Source of the DNA: Rhynchonema sp. JSB1_4
Taxonomy: Eukaryota; Nematoda; Chromadorea; Monhysterida; Xyalidae
Length of the DNA stretch: 64,000 nt
Direction of reading: 5' to 3'
NCBI GenBank assembly: GCA_030248065.1
Contig: JASAMV010005957.1
Span: forward strand, 23,600-87,599
This document shows positions 12,546 through 24,786 of this stretch, in pieces. Every line of letters starts with the position of its first letter. Position 1 is the stretch's first letter. A program made the translations under genes and the position numbers. Below the pieces are notes generated by a model. That model was not told the origin of the DNA. It worked only from the letters and a program-made list of their open reading frames with translations, and did no database searches.

Positions 12546-12887
12546 GTTTCAATTCCCGATTTTAAGTTGGATCCTGTACAAAATAAAGTGGGTTAGTTTC
12601 TGGCCAGGTGCACAACGAGTGACAAAAACAGCTGGTGCCAAAAAAAGAGTTCCCACGCTTCGCTTCCTCGCTGCTTCCCCAGGCATATTACATATATGAT
12701 ATGATTATCGTTTCATGTTTGTCAAACTCATCACTATGATATCATAAAAACATACATACTGTACATACTCTAGTGGTTTCGAATAAAGACCGCCGCTTTT
12801 GTTTGGTTGGCATATTAGATAAACCGACGTATGTACATACATATGTAATACCGTCCACAAGTAACACATTTGAAAACGGCTGTGAGG

Positions 12888-13635
12888 CCGCGGCCATGCA
12901 AACGCGGGCGCGGGTCGCGGGTCAGAAAAATATTCTATGTTTTAGACCCGCTCCGCGTTTGCATGGCCGCACTTGCGGGCACGGGTCGCGGGTCAGAAAA
13001 ATATTCTATGTCCCAGACCCGCGCCCGCGGTTGCATGGCCGCACTTGCGGGCGCGGGTCGCGGGTCAGAAAAATATTCTACAATATGTCCCAGACCCGCG
13101 CCCGCGTTTGCATGGCCGCACTTGCGGGCGCGGGTCGCGGGTCAGTCGAAACATTTCTTTGGCTGGGCTTGTAGCGCGCGAAAACTGTAGAGTTTTAAAG
13201 GGGGCCTTTCGCATTTCAAACCGCCTTCAAACTTTGCACGCATTTGAATATTGTTCAGGGCGTTATTAAACTCTCACGCACCAAGAACCCAATCTGCAGC
13301 ATGCGACCAGGAGATGCACTTTAAGAAGAACATCCGGGAACAAAGTGTGCGGCGGACCAGCCCAATTTATACCTGCGCATTCAGGCAAACTGCTTGATCA
13401 AAAAGGTGTCAAGGCGAATGAATGTTTCGCATGAAACGTGCAACACCACTAACTATGGAATTTCGCTTTTCTTTAACATGCATGCATGCAAACGCGGGCG
13501 CGGGTCTGGGACATAGAATATTTTTCTGACCCGCGACCCGCGCCCGCAAGTGCGGCCATGCAAACGCGGAGCGGGTCTAAAACATAGAATATTTTTCTGA
13601 CCCGCGACCCGCGCCCGCGTTTGCATGGCCGCGCC
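12888..13635. mobile_element. Inverted-repeat element with internal tandem units
   Basis: The left arm starts ggccgcggccatgcaaacgc and the right arm ends with its near-exact complement (13480-13635). Each arm is built of units of about 75-80 bases: a GC-rich gcgcgggtcgcgggtcag block, then aaaaatattctatgt, then cagacccgcgcccgcg. There are three to four units on the left and two on the right. The middle (13150-13480) is unique sequence with no recognisable gene. Confidence 0.85.
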
Positions 13636-14033
13636 CTGACTGTAATGCCTTCATGTGCCTGTGACATTCAGACGGACCAACTAAGCTACTTTATATATAC
13701 ATATAGCTGATGTTTCACAAAATCGCACGTTACCTCACACACAACACGTACATAATATTTTCTTTAGTCGGTGTTACGGTCGTGGTAGCACATACAATCT
13801 AGTCAAAAGGGGCACTCCGGTACTCATTTAGCGGGGCATAACTGTGTACCCGGACAACATTGTCAACCCGGACGCGTGTCCACAACAAATAAAACTGACA
13901 AGCCAAACTAGATTTCAGCGAGTGTCGAAGTCCCAATATTTTTTAGGGCGCGGCCATGTTAACAAAGGCACGCCTTTGCGCATGACCAGTATCACGTTGC
14001 TGTTTCGGCCCGTGACGTGATCAAATCTGTTGG

Positions 14034-16330
14034 TCAAATTCGTCCATCGCTCGTCATCGTTGGGCTCGCTGAAGGTTGTACAGCAGGCGATCGCTCAAAT
14101 GCTTCGCGCAAGATCGGCGTTTTCCACCAGATTATCAGCGGAGTGAGGAAACCTGCGCGCGGAATGATATTTTCTTGAGTATATCCCAAGAACCGGCAAT
14201 GCGTATGTGGAGGGCGCAGCCAGCTTGCAAGCGTATGAACTGATTGAAACATCACCTTAATTTCTAATATCGTACCATAAAGGTTGGCTCGTTTTACGTC
14301 TGGGAACGACTTTAACGCCCAGAAATTGATGGTGGGAGTTGTGAGCACAGGTATACATAGGAAACATGCCACCTGCAAAGACCGGGCCGCAACCGAGCCC
14401 ACACACCGCACAACGAAATTAAGAACAAAAGACAAATCCAACCTTGACTGAAAGCGATGAATTTCAACAAGTATTCGGACACGGGAATGTTCAGCGAACA
14501 AGCGAGACTGCGAATGCGGAACAGAAACGGCGCCACGCGACTTGGGATCTGGCAAACGACGAAAATCGCCAAACTGACCATAATGAAGGTCAGGTCCTCA
14601 CGTTCGACGTCGTTTGGTTTGCCCAAGTGATCTGCAACCAAGTAACCAAGTCCGCTATTTTCAGGCACGAAGGCTCAGGCCCGACTTTTCGGGACCGGTT
14701 TTAAGATGCAGTCTTTCAGGCCCATACAGTTTGACTCATTTATGGGCTTAGGTCCACATAGACCTGACTTTTCTGTACCCCGGTGCTGAACTTTTCTGTA
14801 CATCATACAAACCAGCTGTCAATTATCAGATCAACTAATCAATTAGATAATCAGTCGATATTGATCTATCATTCAAAAACAGTATCAATAATTCAATATA
14901 CTCGAAGCTGAACGTATAAGAACAACTGCATGTATAAATCACTTGACACACGTACTTGAGCAAATGACCACATGTAGTCCTAGCGTGAGCAAGACGATTG
15001 CAAACGGTACCGCCAAATTGACAATGGACAACGTCAATTTGGCGTCTTTGCTCAGCCATCCGGCCAAACCGCACGACAATTTGTCGCCGTACCAACTGAC
15101 CGTGCCGTAGAACCATGGGCCTGCGATTAAAAAAGCGGTTATTTTCCATATGGTGGGTGGATTTCTAACAAAACTCTTCGGACAGTGTTGTCAGACACGC
15201 GTGTACTGTAGCTCTGATGGTCAGGGTGCAGGTTTCACGTGCGTGACAGATCAGGCAACAGGTTTGAAAAAACCTGGCAAATATTTCGTCAGAGCGGTGA
15301 CCGGAAAGCCAGTTTGAGCAAGAAAAAACAGCCAAGAGAGCTTTTAGATTGCGCTCATGCTTCTTGCTCATTGTGGTCTTGCTCAAACTTGGCTTCACTC
15401 GTACGCCATCAGAGTAGGGTCAAAATATGGTCAAAACCACTAAAGCGATATTTTCTACCTTGTGCCAAGGCACACACGAAGGCTGTCAACCAGATCAGTC
15501 CAAGTGCGAGCTTCACATTCTCGTTCAATGACGTCATTCCCCGGCACTTTTGAAATCGATGAATGGCGATCACTAATTGTGACAGGATGTTGGAATACGC
15601 CGACAGATGAAACATCGTTGCGCACACTTGGCACAGACCGGGCGTGAGAATGTCCTATGCGAAGATATCGTTGGTTGGATGGATATGACTTTGTTGTGTG
15701 ACACGAGCCTAAAAGTTTCTACAAAATATACCAGACAAAAAATATGACTGCGTCAAATTGACCGACGGTCAGGTCAAATCTGATCAGAATTATCGCTTTT
15801 GAAATATCGACCGAATTAAGGCCCACTGTTGCTGGATAGTAACTCCGGAATCAAGCCACTCCTCTTCCGATTTAATCACTAAGTTTGACGTCGTCTAACC
15901 TGATGTATTTTGAAACTCTAAATTGTGTTTGACCAACCTTGAACAGAAAGTTCAACTCGACCGGTATGACGAACAAAGCGACGAGAACACTTGATACAAC
16001 CAGCGATGCCAAGAGGTAGTGATTGGGTCGTTTGTCGGGCGCACGTTTCCACCAACGGTACACGAAATAGAGGGTCAGCAGGTTGAAAGTTGCGTTGATG
16101 ACAATCAGGATTGCAAATGTCAATCCAGCCAACGTACTCAACCACACCATGCTGTTAGGCTCGGAGCCTGCTTTAGGCTCACTTTCAGGCTCAGGTTCTG
16201 CTCCATCGCAGTGATTGGCGCCTGATTCAGGCTCAGGACTCCATTCAGGTGCACGCGTGTTTTCGGCCTCTGGTTCGGAACCATCGTCATGCTCAGGCTC
16301 AGGTTTTGGGGTGGTTCTTAGTTGGGACAT
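14034..16330 (-). CDS. Rhodopsin-like (class A) G protein-coupled receptor
   Basis: Five exons, read on the minus strand: 16330-15938, 15654-15459, 15120-14956, 14631-14443 and 14152-14034, in phase, 353 residues. The N-terminus is an acidic Glu-Pro-rich extracellular tail with no signal peptide. Segment 1 is LAGLTFAILIVINATFNLLT and segment 2 LLASLVVSSVLVALFVIPVE. DILTPGLCQVC carries the conserved Cys before segment 3, which ends in HRF where most class A receptors have DRY. Segment 4 is LGLIWLTAFVCALAQ. The second loop has its Cys partner (KLSCGLAGW). Segment 5 is LSIVNLAVPFAIVLLTLGLH. Segment 6 has CQIP, matching the usual CWxP. Segment 7 ends LTPLIIWWKTPILREAFERS, where TPLII replaces NPxxY and helix 8 follows. 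Ligand unknown. The altered DRY and NPxxY sites suggest atypical signalling or fast divergence. An alternative penultimate exon (14257-14372) is open in two frames but fits poorly. Confidence 0.82.
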
Positions 16331-16530
16331 GGTTTCAGGTCACAGCCCTTGAAGTCTAGTTCCTTGTTGTAAAGCAAGCTGTACATACAATACATTGTTT
16401 GTTCGTCGTTGAATTCAGTTCATTACAACAGTGACAAAGAAGCGGTTGCTAAAATGTTCCACGCAACAGACTGCAACCATCAAATTTATTTCATGTTAAG
16501 CAAACAGACCCACATCTCGTAAATGTATGG

Positions 16531-16893
16531 TATAGTCCAGCCACGTGCTCATGAGACGACTCTTTTAAAAGCTTGCTTGGCCAGATTCAAAAATGCGCCA
16601 GTTACGCGGGTTTTCGCAAACAAAAGAAAAAGATTGGGCAGAGAGACATGATGACAAGTTCCAGCTGGCTGACCTCAATTTGTTGCGTGCTTACGCGAAC
16701 AGCAACATCGTTCAACACACAAATGTTTTGGGAGTCAAAAGGGAATTTACGCGCCGAGGTGGAGAGCGTGTTTTTAAAAAATACATGCATTTCTCTTTCT
16801 TTCATTTCCAAAACACGTGGAACCGGAACATTATTGAAACCGTTCAAGTCAACTTCAAAATAAGTCGTCTCATTAGTTCGTGGTTGGACTATA
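16531..16893. mobile_element. MITE family B
   Basis: A 363-bp element with ends tatagtccagccacgtgctc and the imperfect complement ...cgtggttggactata. The outermost bases resemble family A but the interior differs. It lies about 200 bases upstream of the GPCR start codon, so it may sit in the promoter. Confidence 0.8.
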
Positions 16894-17234
16894 CTATATT
16901 ATGTACATGCACACATGACATGACATTATGCATGATGACTCGATTTCACATACCAAAATAAACATACATGCTCGCACACCGACAGCTCCAATTTCCAGCT
17001 CGCGGCTGGTGTAACAGGACACCATTACCGCGACGATGCATCCCCAGATGTCATGCTTGGTTCGGAAAAGTCTTCGCCGCTTCTGTTTGCTTAACAAGCC
17101 AGCCCAAACAGCCAATCCACAAAATAATGATGCGGGAAAGCTGCTGTAATTGTGCACGAAGACGGTTGTCTGCCAATAAAAAAATGTAAGCTACATAAGT
17201 GATGTTTCACAAAACATTCACTTTCACGACATAT

Positions 17235-17477
17235 TATAGTAAATTTCCAAATTCGCTGCCGCACAGTAAAGTGCGCCCCATAGTTAATGTCGGGTTCTAA
17301 ACCCGAAAATGAACTTGCGAAACATTCAGACAGCCAACACACACGCAGTTTGCCAGCCAGCCAGGCAGCTGCGCGCAATGTTTCAGAGCCGCGCATGATT
17401 AGCGTTTGGGTTTAGATCTTGACATTAAGTATAGGGCGTATTTTACTGTGCGGCAGCGAATTTGGAAATTTACTATA
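17235..17477. mobile_element. MITE family C, copy 1
   Basis: A 243-bp element with ends tatagtaaatttccaaattc and the complement gaatttggaaatttactata. Internal gcgccccatagttaatgtc is mirrored by gacattaagtatagggcg. Copy 2 is at 56934-57176. Confidence 0.92.
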
Positions 17478-17985
17478 CTAGATAGAACAGGTTTGTGGAG
17501 TCTATCTGAGACGAATCGCAGAAACGGGACCTGCTTCATTAAGGGAGGGGCACGATGGTGAATTTCTGCATACATTGTAAGTGTCGAAGCCCACAAGCTT
17601 CATTTACAATGACAGAAGCGTATGGGCAAGAAGCAAAGCATTTTCACAAAAAAAGCAATCTTATGTGCTGGCGTGTATACCAAGCACAAGTTTTTTTTCA
17701 CATCGTGTGGTTTCAAAAGTGATCGGACATGCGGTGCACCCGGGGAATAGGGCCACGGACCGTCTTGTTACAGTCTGGGAACTGTGCGTGATGGGTGGTT
17801 GCATCACGAAGTCTACATCGAAGGGTGATTCTGTGCATTTAAATACATACTTGCGACCATTGAAAGTTTGAAGTTCAATTTGTTGAAGCCACCACATGTA
17901 TGTCTATATGTATGTATGCCTACTTATACTGTACATACCTACAGTACGTATGTATAGCTTGTGCGAAAGCAGAACACGAAAACCA

Positions 17986-18234
17986 TAAAGGTGGAGTTAT
18001 ACTTGTCCATTTTGGGCTTGTAGACAATGAGGACAAATTTTTGTTTCAATCATAATTTGTGATAGCGTTGGAGCACTAATTTCGACCAGCGTAAAAGTTG
18101 TTCATTTGGTGCAGGGGAACAACTTTTACGCTGGTCGAAATTTGTGATCCGACGTTATCACAAAATATGATTAAAACAAAAATTTGTCCTCATTGTCTAC
18201 AAGCCCAAAATGGACAAGTATAACTCCAGCTTAA
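17986..18234. mobile_element. Foldback MITE family G, copy 1
   Basis: An almost complete palindrome of about 249 bp. The arms start ggtggagttatacttgtcc and run through ttttgggcttgtagac, atgaggacaaatttttgt and cgaccagcgtaaaagttgtt, then the complement back to ataactccagcttaa. Copies are at 31973-32224 and 62657-62910. Related ends bound the larger element at 42851-44374. Confidence 0.93.
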
Positions 18235-18561
18235 CTACGCTTCTGATAAAGTGCGCACATGATTCATAAGAGCACATCAAATGTTGAAAATGTCAAGTTG
18301 CGGAATCGGAATGCAGACGCAGTGCGTTGGAGATAAAGACACACAACGCACTATGCATCATTTACAGACAGAATCATGGGTTTGTTTTTATGTACAATCA
18401 ACATCCGCAAACTTCATCAATTTTTGTGTCTGTCGAAAGCATGCTCTCTTGCTTTTTTATGCAAGTGCGTGAAGGACACGGATCCGTGAAGCGCATCACC
18501 TTCATCAGCTAAAGGCTAGCACTTTATCCATGCTCAACTCAAGCGCTTGTACATATATAGG

Positions 18562-18750
18562 TAAAAGCAAACTACACCAACGCGAGCCCGATTTCGAAGG
18601 TGGTGGGTGTTCAAAACGAATTGAAAAGGAAAATCCTCCTGCGCGCTACGTTGTATTCTTCAACGTGTAACGTTTCCCAAATCAGCAGCCACATATGAAT
18701 GTTTCACGAATCAGCCACCTCCGAAATCGGGCTCGTGTGTTGGCGTAGTG
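18562..18750. mobile_element. MITE family D, copy 1
   Basis: A 189-bp element. The left end has aaactacaccaacgcgagcc followed by cgatttcgaaggtgg. The right end is the complement, with ccacctccgaaatcgggctc. Copy 2 is at 60571-60763. Confidence 0.88.
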
Positions 18751-19005
18751 CTACTATCAACCCGTTATACACATGAAAGACCGTTTCGTACTTTGCTAAC
18801 AGGCTGATGTTTCACATTTTTTTTAGATTTGTGTCTGAAACTGTGTCCAAAACAGCCCCTGACTATTCAAACTCTAACTGCACTTTCATTTTCTTCGAAC
18901 TCATTTCTTGACTGCCATTTTCTACACAGACCACCGAATTTCGACATTCACAACACGCTTTTGAATCATCATCAACCCCGCCGCACCAAAGATCATCATA
19001 TCAAC

Positions 19006-21454
19006 ATGCGCTCACGCCGTTTCCCCATTCTGCCGTTGTTGCTGTTTGTGTGCGCAATTGTCGGATGTCAACTGGGATCGGCGGCCATTAAATGTCATGA
19101 AAATATGGGCGATGGATCGACGACCGTGGAGGATGAATGCATGTCGTGTCGCACGGTCAGTAAGTGTCGTATCGTTCAGGATATAGGGGCTATCTTTCCA
19201 ATTTTATTCATATGCAAATTTCGGGAAAGGTCGCTGTACATCTTTCGGCGCGCGCGGGCTTAGGTTGAATCCGGAAATCGGCATCCGTAAATATTTCCGA
19301 AAAACGCGATATCTTTTGCATGTAAGTAAATTCTTGCGTTTTCCGTTAAAAAAGTTTTTGCATACAAAAACTGCATAAAAGTTTACTCGAGTCACGCGAG
19401 GTGTGAACAGATTTTGAGGCCACCTTTCAGTGTTTTTCTGAGTTTGACTCGAAATTGTGCGAGCAACTTTATTTTGATTTCAGGTCGGTGGCAAGAAGAG
19501 TTGTGACAAAAGTAACACGTGCTCAGAGCCAGGTGGGTCACGCATGACCGTTTTCATACGTCCATAATTTTCTTTTCTGAAAACAAAACGAAATTTGGAC
19601 ATCAAATGACGATTCCTTGATGACAGAAACAACAACCACAACGCAACAAGAAGTGACAACAACAACCCCAGATGTTCCCGATGGTGCTGATGAAACAGGT
19701 ATGTATGAAAACCCCTGGATTGTAGGAAATACGTGAAAAGTTCGCAAGAAATACTGCTGATGTGGTGCACTTTTGTCTGACATCCCGGTGTCAATTTGAC
19801 GATAGAGACGCACAGGTTCACTTCGGGGTCTTATTGATCAAAAAATTCAAAAAAATTATTTTGGGCATGGGCAAAATGATTTACGTAGCAGCCGGAAACT
19901 AACTAAGTGTAGGGCGGCTATGCAGCCTTATTATTTCTGGCCCCCAACTAAACATTTTGTTACACCCAGATCAGCATGAGGCTGTGCTGAAATCGACGCC
20001 TGAACGGGAGGGAGACAAAGAAGGCGACGAACCGAAATTGACCGACGGAGGTCACGTGAAAATGGCGCTGCCGAACAACAACTTGGCAGCTGATTTGAAC
20101 GTGAAAGGTATTGGTCGCCCAATGACCATATAAGAATTCAACAAATCAATCCTGATTTTCACGTTCAGTCACTCTTAATCACTGTGCTAGTTGTGATTCT
20201 CACAAAACATTTTTACCTATGAAAATAATCCGCAGCAGATCAACCACGTGGGCGCAGGTCTGAAACATTCTCTTTACTACGTGTTTTGTGTGCGATCACG
20301 CAACGCAACGTCACCACCCCGTCACTTTCCCTCTTTACGATTCAGGAAAAAATTTGACCAATTCTTATAAAGTCATTGTGCAACCAATAGACAAGAATAT
20401 AGGAATGTGAATATTGCAGCGTGTTTTCAGCTGCCACGCTGCTTTCAGTAAAAAATGCTGACTGAACCAAAGTGTTGCGAATCAATCTCATTTTTTGTGT
20501 TGCCGTTGAGGTACTCACAATGATAATACGCAGTGCTCGAACGGGATTCCGATCCCGATCTCGAACACCCGATCCGTAGAATTTCAATCCCGAAATCCCG
20601 ATGCCGATTAATTTTTCCGGATACCGTTCGTGATCCGGATACGCATTCTTATCGGGATTATAGAGCTGCAAGAAGTGGAGTGTAGGCGTTAATCCCAATC
20701 CCAATTAATTAACCCGATCCCGATTCCGATAAGTAATACCGTTCGAGCACCGATTATAAGGAATCAGGTATTAGTTTCATTGACCATTTCCGACCACCCA
20801 GAACCAGAAACGGCCAAAACGGCGCCAGAAATCGAACCACCGACCGAGGGCGGGCCGCCCAAAGAAACTGCAAATGTTCCGTCGGCGGAACAGCCCTTGA
20901 CTGTTCATAAAGGTGATCTGATCGTGCGCAAGAAGAGAAACGAGGTTGATTATGCTCATGTTTCTGAATTTTGCTTGCTGTTTGACAATAAAATATCAAA
21001 AAACAGCACAGTTTGCATATTGCCGGGGCACAGGTTCAGACCCGGCCGATTCAGGCCCGGCTGGAGCCTATGCCTATAAATGGGTCAAATATGCTGGGCC
21101 TGAATCGGCCGGGCATGAAAAACAGTGCCTGAACTTCCGGGCCTGAAAAGCCGCGGAAAAAGTCAGTTTACAACACTGCACCGCACCGATGTAGGTACAT
21201 ACATAACATATGTAGGTGGTGGCGATTGGTCCTGTATAGTAGAACCGGACCGAGTATCCAGCTCAGATCAGTATCAGATTATCCAGTTTGATTCTGCTTT
21301 TTTCTTTTAGGACCCAGCCTCCGAGGACGTGTGTTGCGAAACACATGACTTTTGCAACGAGAAACAGAAAACATCCGCCGGTTACCGACCAGATAACAAT
21401 ATGATACCACTAGTGGGTCTGATTGTGTTGTTGGTGAACTTTTTGAAATATTAG
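19006..21454 (+). CDS. Ly6/uPAR (LU) domain GPI-anchored protein A
   Basis: Six exons: 19006-19155, 19484-19532, 19627-19698, 19970-20107, 20802-20944 and 21311-21454 (696 nt, 231 residues). The start ATG opens a signal peptide (LPLLLFVCAIVGCQLGSAA). The mature N-terminus has the LU-type start IKCHEN...CMSC, then SCDKSNTC. The domain is interrupted by a linker of about 115 residues from exons 3-5, Thr-rich then acidic and Pro-rich (ETTTTTQQEVTTTT, TAPEIEPPTEGGPPKE). The linker ends in the basic run VRKKRNE. The final exon gives the hallmark CCETHDFCN, then a spacer and a hydrophobic end (MIPLVGLIVLLVNFLKY) expected to be replaced by a GPI anchor. I infer an outer-leaflet surface protein. The R-K-K-R site could be cut by a furin-like enzyme. 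AATAAA lies at 21700. Intron 4 is almost entirely two inserted elements. Confidence 0.82.
20111..20387. mobile_element. MITE family F, copy 1 (at a splice donor)
   Basis: A 277-bp element with ends ttggtcgcccaatgaccata and the complement, flanked by TA on both sides. The left TA (20109-20110) is part of the 5' splice site GTA of intron 4 of Ly6 gene A. Other copies are at 57463-57730 and 60990-61263. Confidence 0.92.
20533..20751. mobile_element. Inverted-repeat element in Ly6 A intron 4
   Basis: The left end reads gtgctcgaacgggattccga and the right end cgattccgataagtaatacc followed by gttcgagcac, an imperfect complement. The interior repeats atcccgat and gatccg words. Together with the family F copy it fills most of the 694-bp intron. 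Confidence 0.75.
21000..21165. repeat. CAGGCCCGGC-type inverted-repeat element
   Basis: The arms contain ttcaggcccggctggagcc and ccgggcctgaacttcc type words as inverted pairs around aaatgggtcaaatatgctgg. Related copies lie at 14670-14790, 25960-26095, 46190-46370 and, more diverged, 1060-1300 and 31040-31120. Three of these sit in introns of three different genes. Confidence 0.7.
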
Positions 21455-21699
21455 GTCGAATTATGTATGATTCAGTGCCTGTGACAGTGTGTATGTAGGC
21501 GCGATGTTTTAGCACAAATATCATACGAATGGCTTGTTTTTCATAGAGAAAGTTACTTTGTTGTGTTCCTTCGGGGAAATTTGTTTTGTGTCTTAATGGC
21601 GTTGTCATACTTTTCTATACATGCGGGTGCGATATCTGTGTGTTCACTTGGATTGAAATGATCAGATCACACTTGGTTATTGTTCCAAAAGAAGCTTGA

Positions 21700-21705
21700 A
21701 ATAAA
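21700..21705 (+). terminator. Polyadenylation signal of Ly6 gene A
   Basis: AATAAA 246 bases after the stop codon at 21454, followed by a T-rich then GTGG-containing stretch. Confidence 0.55.
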
Positions 21706-22082
21706 TTTGTATTGAAGAAAACAATGTGGACCAACAATTTGTTATCCATGTATGCACCTATATGTATGTATAACTATAGTTCGAACGATAAGAGAATGCG
21801 TCACTTTCAAAGCAGTTCGATTCGAACATACAGTACATCTCTAAGAATACACGTGGCTATTATGGCAGCGATACTAATTGCTAACCAGTAACGTGGCTAC
21901 CGTACTCATACCGTACGCAGTCGCCTTCAGAGCCTTTTCATTGCATAATTTCTTTTCGCAGAAAATAATCGTGTTTTTGGTTCGCAACACGTAGATAGTA
22001 CGGTAGCTGCTACACACTAGTCGTAAATGTTGTTCGACGTGCGTGGCTAATATTGCGTGGCCACCGTAACCACCCGACGATC

Positions 22083-22090
22083 GTATATAA
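22083..22090 (+). promoter_or_regulatory. TATA box of Ly6 gene B
   Basis: The sequence gtatataagcagg lies 140 bases upstream of the ATG at 22227, in a region without other repeats. It places transcription start near 22115. Confidence 0.5.
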
Positions 22091-22226
22091 GCAGGCGAGT
22101 TTCCAAAAATTTCTCATTCTTTGATTTCATCGACGCGAATTCATCATAAAAAATCAGCGAAAATTTGAAGAAAAGAAATAAAAAAAGCCATCGCACAACA
22201 TCAACATCACTTCAACACGGAAGAAA

Positions 22227-24786
22227 ATGACGCCGACCCGATTCGCCCTTCTGTCGCTGCTACTGGCTGCGGCTGCCGTTTCGCAAGCTGAAGACAAGCC
22301 GACAATCAGATGCAACGTTAATGGCGAGGTGCAGGAAAACTGTAAATCATGCAGGGTCAGTTGTGCGATTGCTTCTCTGAAAAGCACACGTGGAATTATT
22401 GGTGGCACACATTGTGATGTATATGAGCATGATGCCGGATAGAGCTTTTTGCTTTGCGGCACCCAAACAAGATCAGATGGCTACTCTGCGTATGATGGTC
22501 ATCAAATTTGGATCAAATTATTGATTGTGCTGATTTCTAATGAAGAATAATATATGATTGAGTAGTACAGGTCACCATGTTACTGTACATATGTGTAGCT
22601 ATTTTATGGTTATCAAATTTTAGGGCAACGACGCAGCATCGAGCGCGTGCGGCGATCAAAAATGCGATTCAGGTATTGCAGACGAATGTGAATATTCGCT
22701 TATGATGATAAACATTATTCATACACGTCTCAGCCTTACGTAGTCACACACAAATGATTGAGGGTTCCAGTAAATTAAAAAAAAATTTCCGTTCTTTCGT
22801 TTGCGATGGACATACACCTCTATTTTTTTAATCATAATTTTGATCCGCTTTGAGCGCTCAACAGAGCATAAGTATTTCCAGGAAACGGTCCAATTCCAAT
22901 CAAACAGGAAGGCGCGCGCAGGAAACGAGAAGAAACTAAACCGGTTAGCGTTCTGATAAGCTTCGAATTAAGTTGGTGATGTTGATGGTGACGCTCAGCA
23001 TAAAACTGACGCAACAGAGGGATTGGAATTATTGACACTTGTGTAAAGTGTGATAACTCTCCGCTTGGAAACATCAGCTGAAACAGTAGTATCGTATGCC
23101 TACTTACCTGCTTTGGCAAGAATGCGTTACTGATGCCACGTCCATCTACCGTATTTTTTCGAATAGAGGCTCGTGCGTTTATCAGTTTTGGGATGTCCCT
23201 AACTCGACGGTCCTTGTTTGAGAAGGTCCTTAATTACTTTCTCTCGGGTCAAGTTGAAATTCGTGAAGCTCCCTTTCCAGACTGGAAATTGTCAAGATAA
23301 AACAATTTTATTAATTGTGCGCAGTGCACTAATGGCGAACGGGCAATTGAGCAAGACCACTGTGAGCAAGACTACTTTGGGCAAGTGAAAAAGAGCAGAA
23401 AACCGAATAGGCCTATGCAGGGTTGAAAAAAAAAATTTTTTATTAACGAGCTTTTTTTTTTAAAAAAAAATTTTTTTTTTGATTTTTTTTTTGACGAAAA
23501 ATTTTTTTATTAGAAAAAGTGTTGCAAACGACGGTTCAGGATAAATGAAATCGATACAACACATTTTTCCAAAAATTGAAAAACTTTCGCCTCAGACCGA
23601 ACTTGTGTGGTGACACCCGGTAGTATTGTGCAGATTCCATGGTCTCCGACCAGTCTGAGGTTGATGTTCACTAACGATGTTACTCTGATGTATGGTAGCA
23701 TGCCGTACAACGTATTTTAATGCATCTAATGCCGTATATCTGATATACGACCATCAAAATATCGATTACAGCCGAAATCTTGAGCGTCAGATTGACTTTG
23801 CGCGCCCGGTTTTGCACCAGACCTGCATATATACATGTGTAGTAGCATGTAGTAGTACATTATCGGTGCCACATCACTATAAAAGACCAGCCCGCGCATC
23901 CCTGTACGGATTTGGGGACAATACAGGGCGCCGCAGGCGCGATTTTGGAAAAATTGTCTCGTCCACAGAAAAAAAGTGCCAATTTTTTGCCTCGAAAAAG
24001 GCCATTTTTGGACATTTTAGCCCATTTTGGGCAACTTTTTTTTATTAAAAAAAAGCAAAATCTGAGTTTCAAAAAAAAAATTTTTTTTTTAAAAAAAAAA
24101 TTTTTTAATTGACCACTTTTTTTTTGAAACAACCCTGGGCCTATGCCAAAGCTCAAGCACAGAACTAAGCCTAAATGGAAGCCTAGGCTTGATGCAAAAA
24201 TCAGTCTATGTTTAAGCCACTGGGACAAAATAAGACTTCTGCTCTATTGGCTCTGCCTTTTTTTCTTGCTCAAAGTGGTCTTGCCCAAACGAGCTTTGCT
24301 CAATTGCGCGGCCACCGAACCAATATCAAGTTTTTATTCACAGTCGAACACCATTTGTATTGGATATTGGGTGTTTATCAGAGGGAATGCGGGACACAGT
24401 AGTCAACGCAGCTGAATGTTTCAGAAAAGGTGTCGCTTGTTGACAGGCTATGGCATTCCTTAGACCTCTGCGTTATTGATGTACTTGCGTAGGGCTGAAT
24501 GAAATTCAATAACGTCCTTGGGGCTGGCTTCGGCATGTGCGTATTCCAGACCATTTATGATTTTCAGAATGAAAAGAAAAGAAAAGAATGTTGCGACAAA
24601 CAAGACTTCTGCAACATCGCAGCTCCAGACGACAAAGAGAAAGAGAAGGAGAAAGAAAAAGAGAAGGAGAAAGGGAAGGACAAGGACAAGGAAAAGGCCA
24701 GCGATGGTAACAGCGTGCAGGCAGGTGGTCAAATTGTGAGTTTGGCTACTCTGCTGTTGGCGCTGGCGGTGACCGCCTTCAATTGA
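22227..24786 (+). CDS. Ly6/uPAR (LU) domain GPI-anchored protein B
   Basis: Four exons join in phase: 22227-22355, 22624-22672, 22882-22943 and 24568-24786 (459 nt, 152 residues). It has a signal peptide (RFALLSLLLAAAAVSQA), then the LU start TIRCNVNGEVQENCKSCR, then ACGDQKC from exon 2. Exon 3 is a short linker ending in the dibasic run GARRKREETKP. The last exon starts NEKKRKECCDKQDFCN, with the LU signature CC...D.CN. It then has a Lys/Glu repeat stalk (DKEKEKEKEKEKEKGKDKDK) and a hydrophobic C-terminus (IVSLATLLLALAVTAFN) typical of GPI signals. Exon phases match gene A (0, 1, 0), supporting tandem duplication. Exon 3 is the least certain, because it was placed on splice sites and phase only. 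Intron 3 (1.6 kb) holds a nested inverted-repeat element. Confidence 0.8.
23331..24318. mobile_element. Inverted-repeat element with nested repeat in Ly6 B intron 3
   Basis: The left end has acgggcaattgagcaagacc and gtgaaaaagagcag. The right end has the complement (ctgctctattggctctgcc ... ttgctcaattgcgcggccac). The interior, 23694-24130, is a separate repeat that recurs on the other strand at about 38700-39080, with an aaaaaaatttttttt foldback. A compact relative with the same ends is at 27225-27429. Confidence 0.7.

Noticed and set aside
12313..12699. + strand Ser/Gly-rich frame over the minisatellite
   Set aside because: It is the complement of the Glu-Pro tail of the GPCR pseudogene.
14257..14372. 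Alternative GPCR exon (GTGGCATG...) with good splice sites
   Set aside because: In the frame fixed by the preceding exon it is not hydrophobic and ends without a segment 7. The exon at 14152-14034 restores a TPLII plus helix 8 ending in phase.
23420..23520. Long A/T runs as possible origin or gene features
   Set aside because: They recur with other dispersed repeats (24050, 28540, 39440, 40060) as simple foldbacks.
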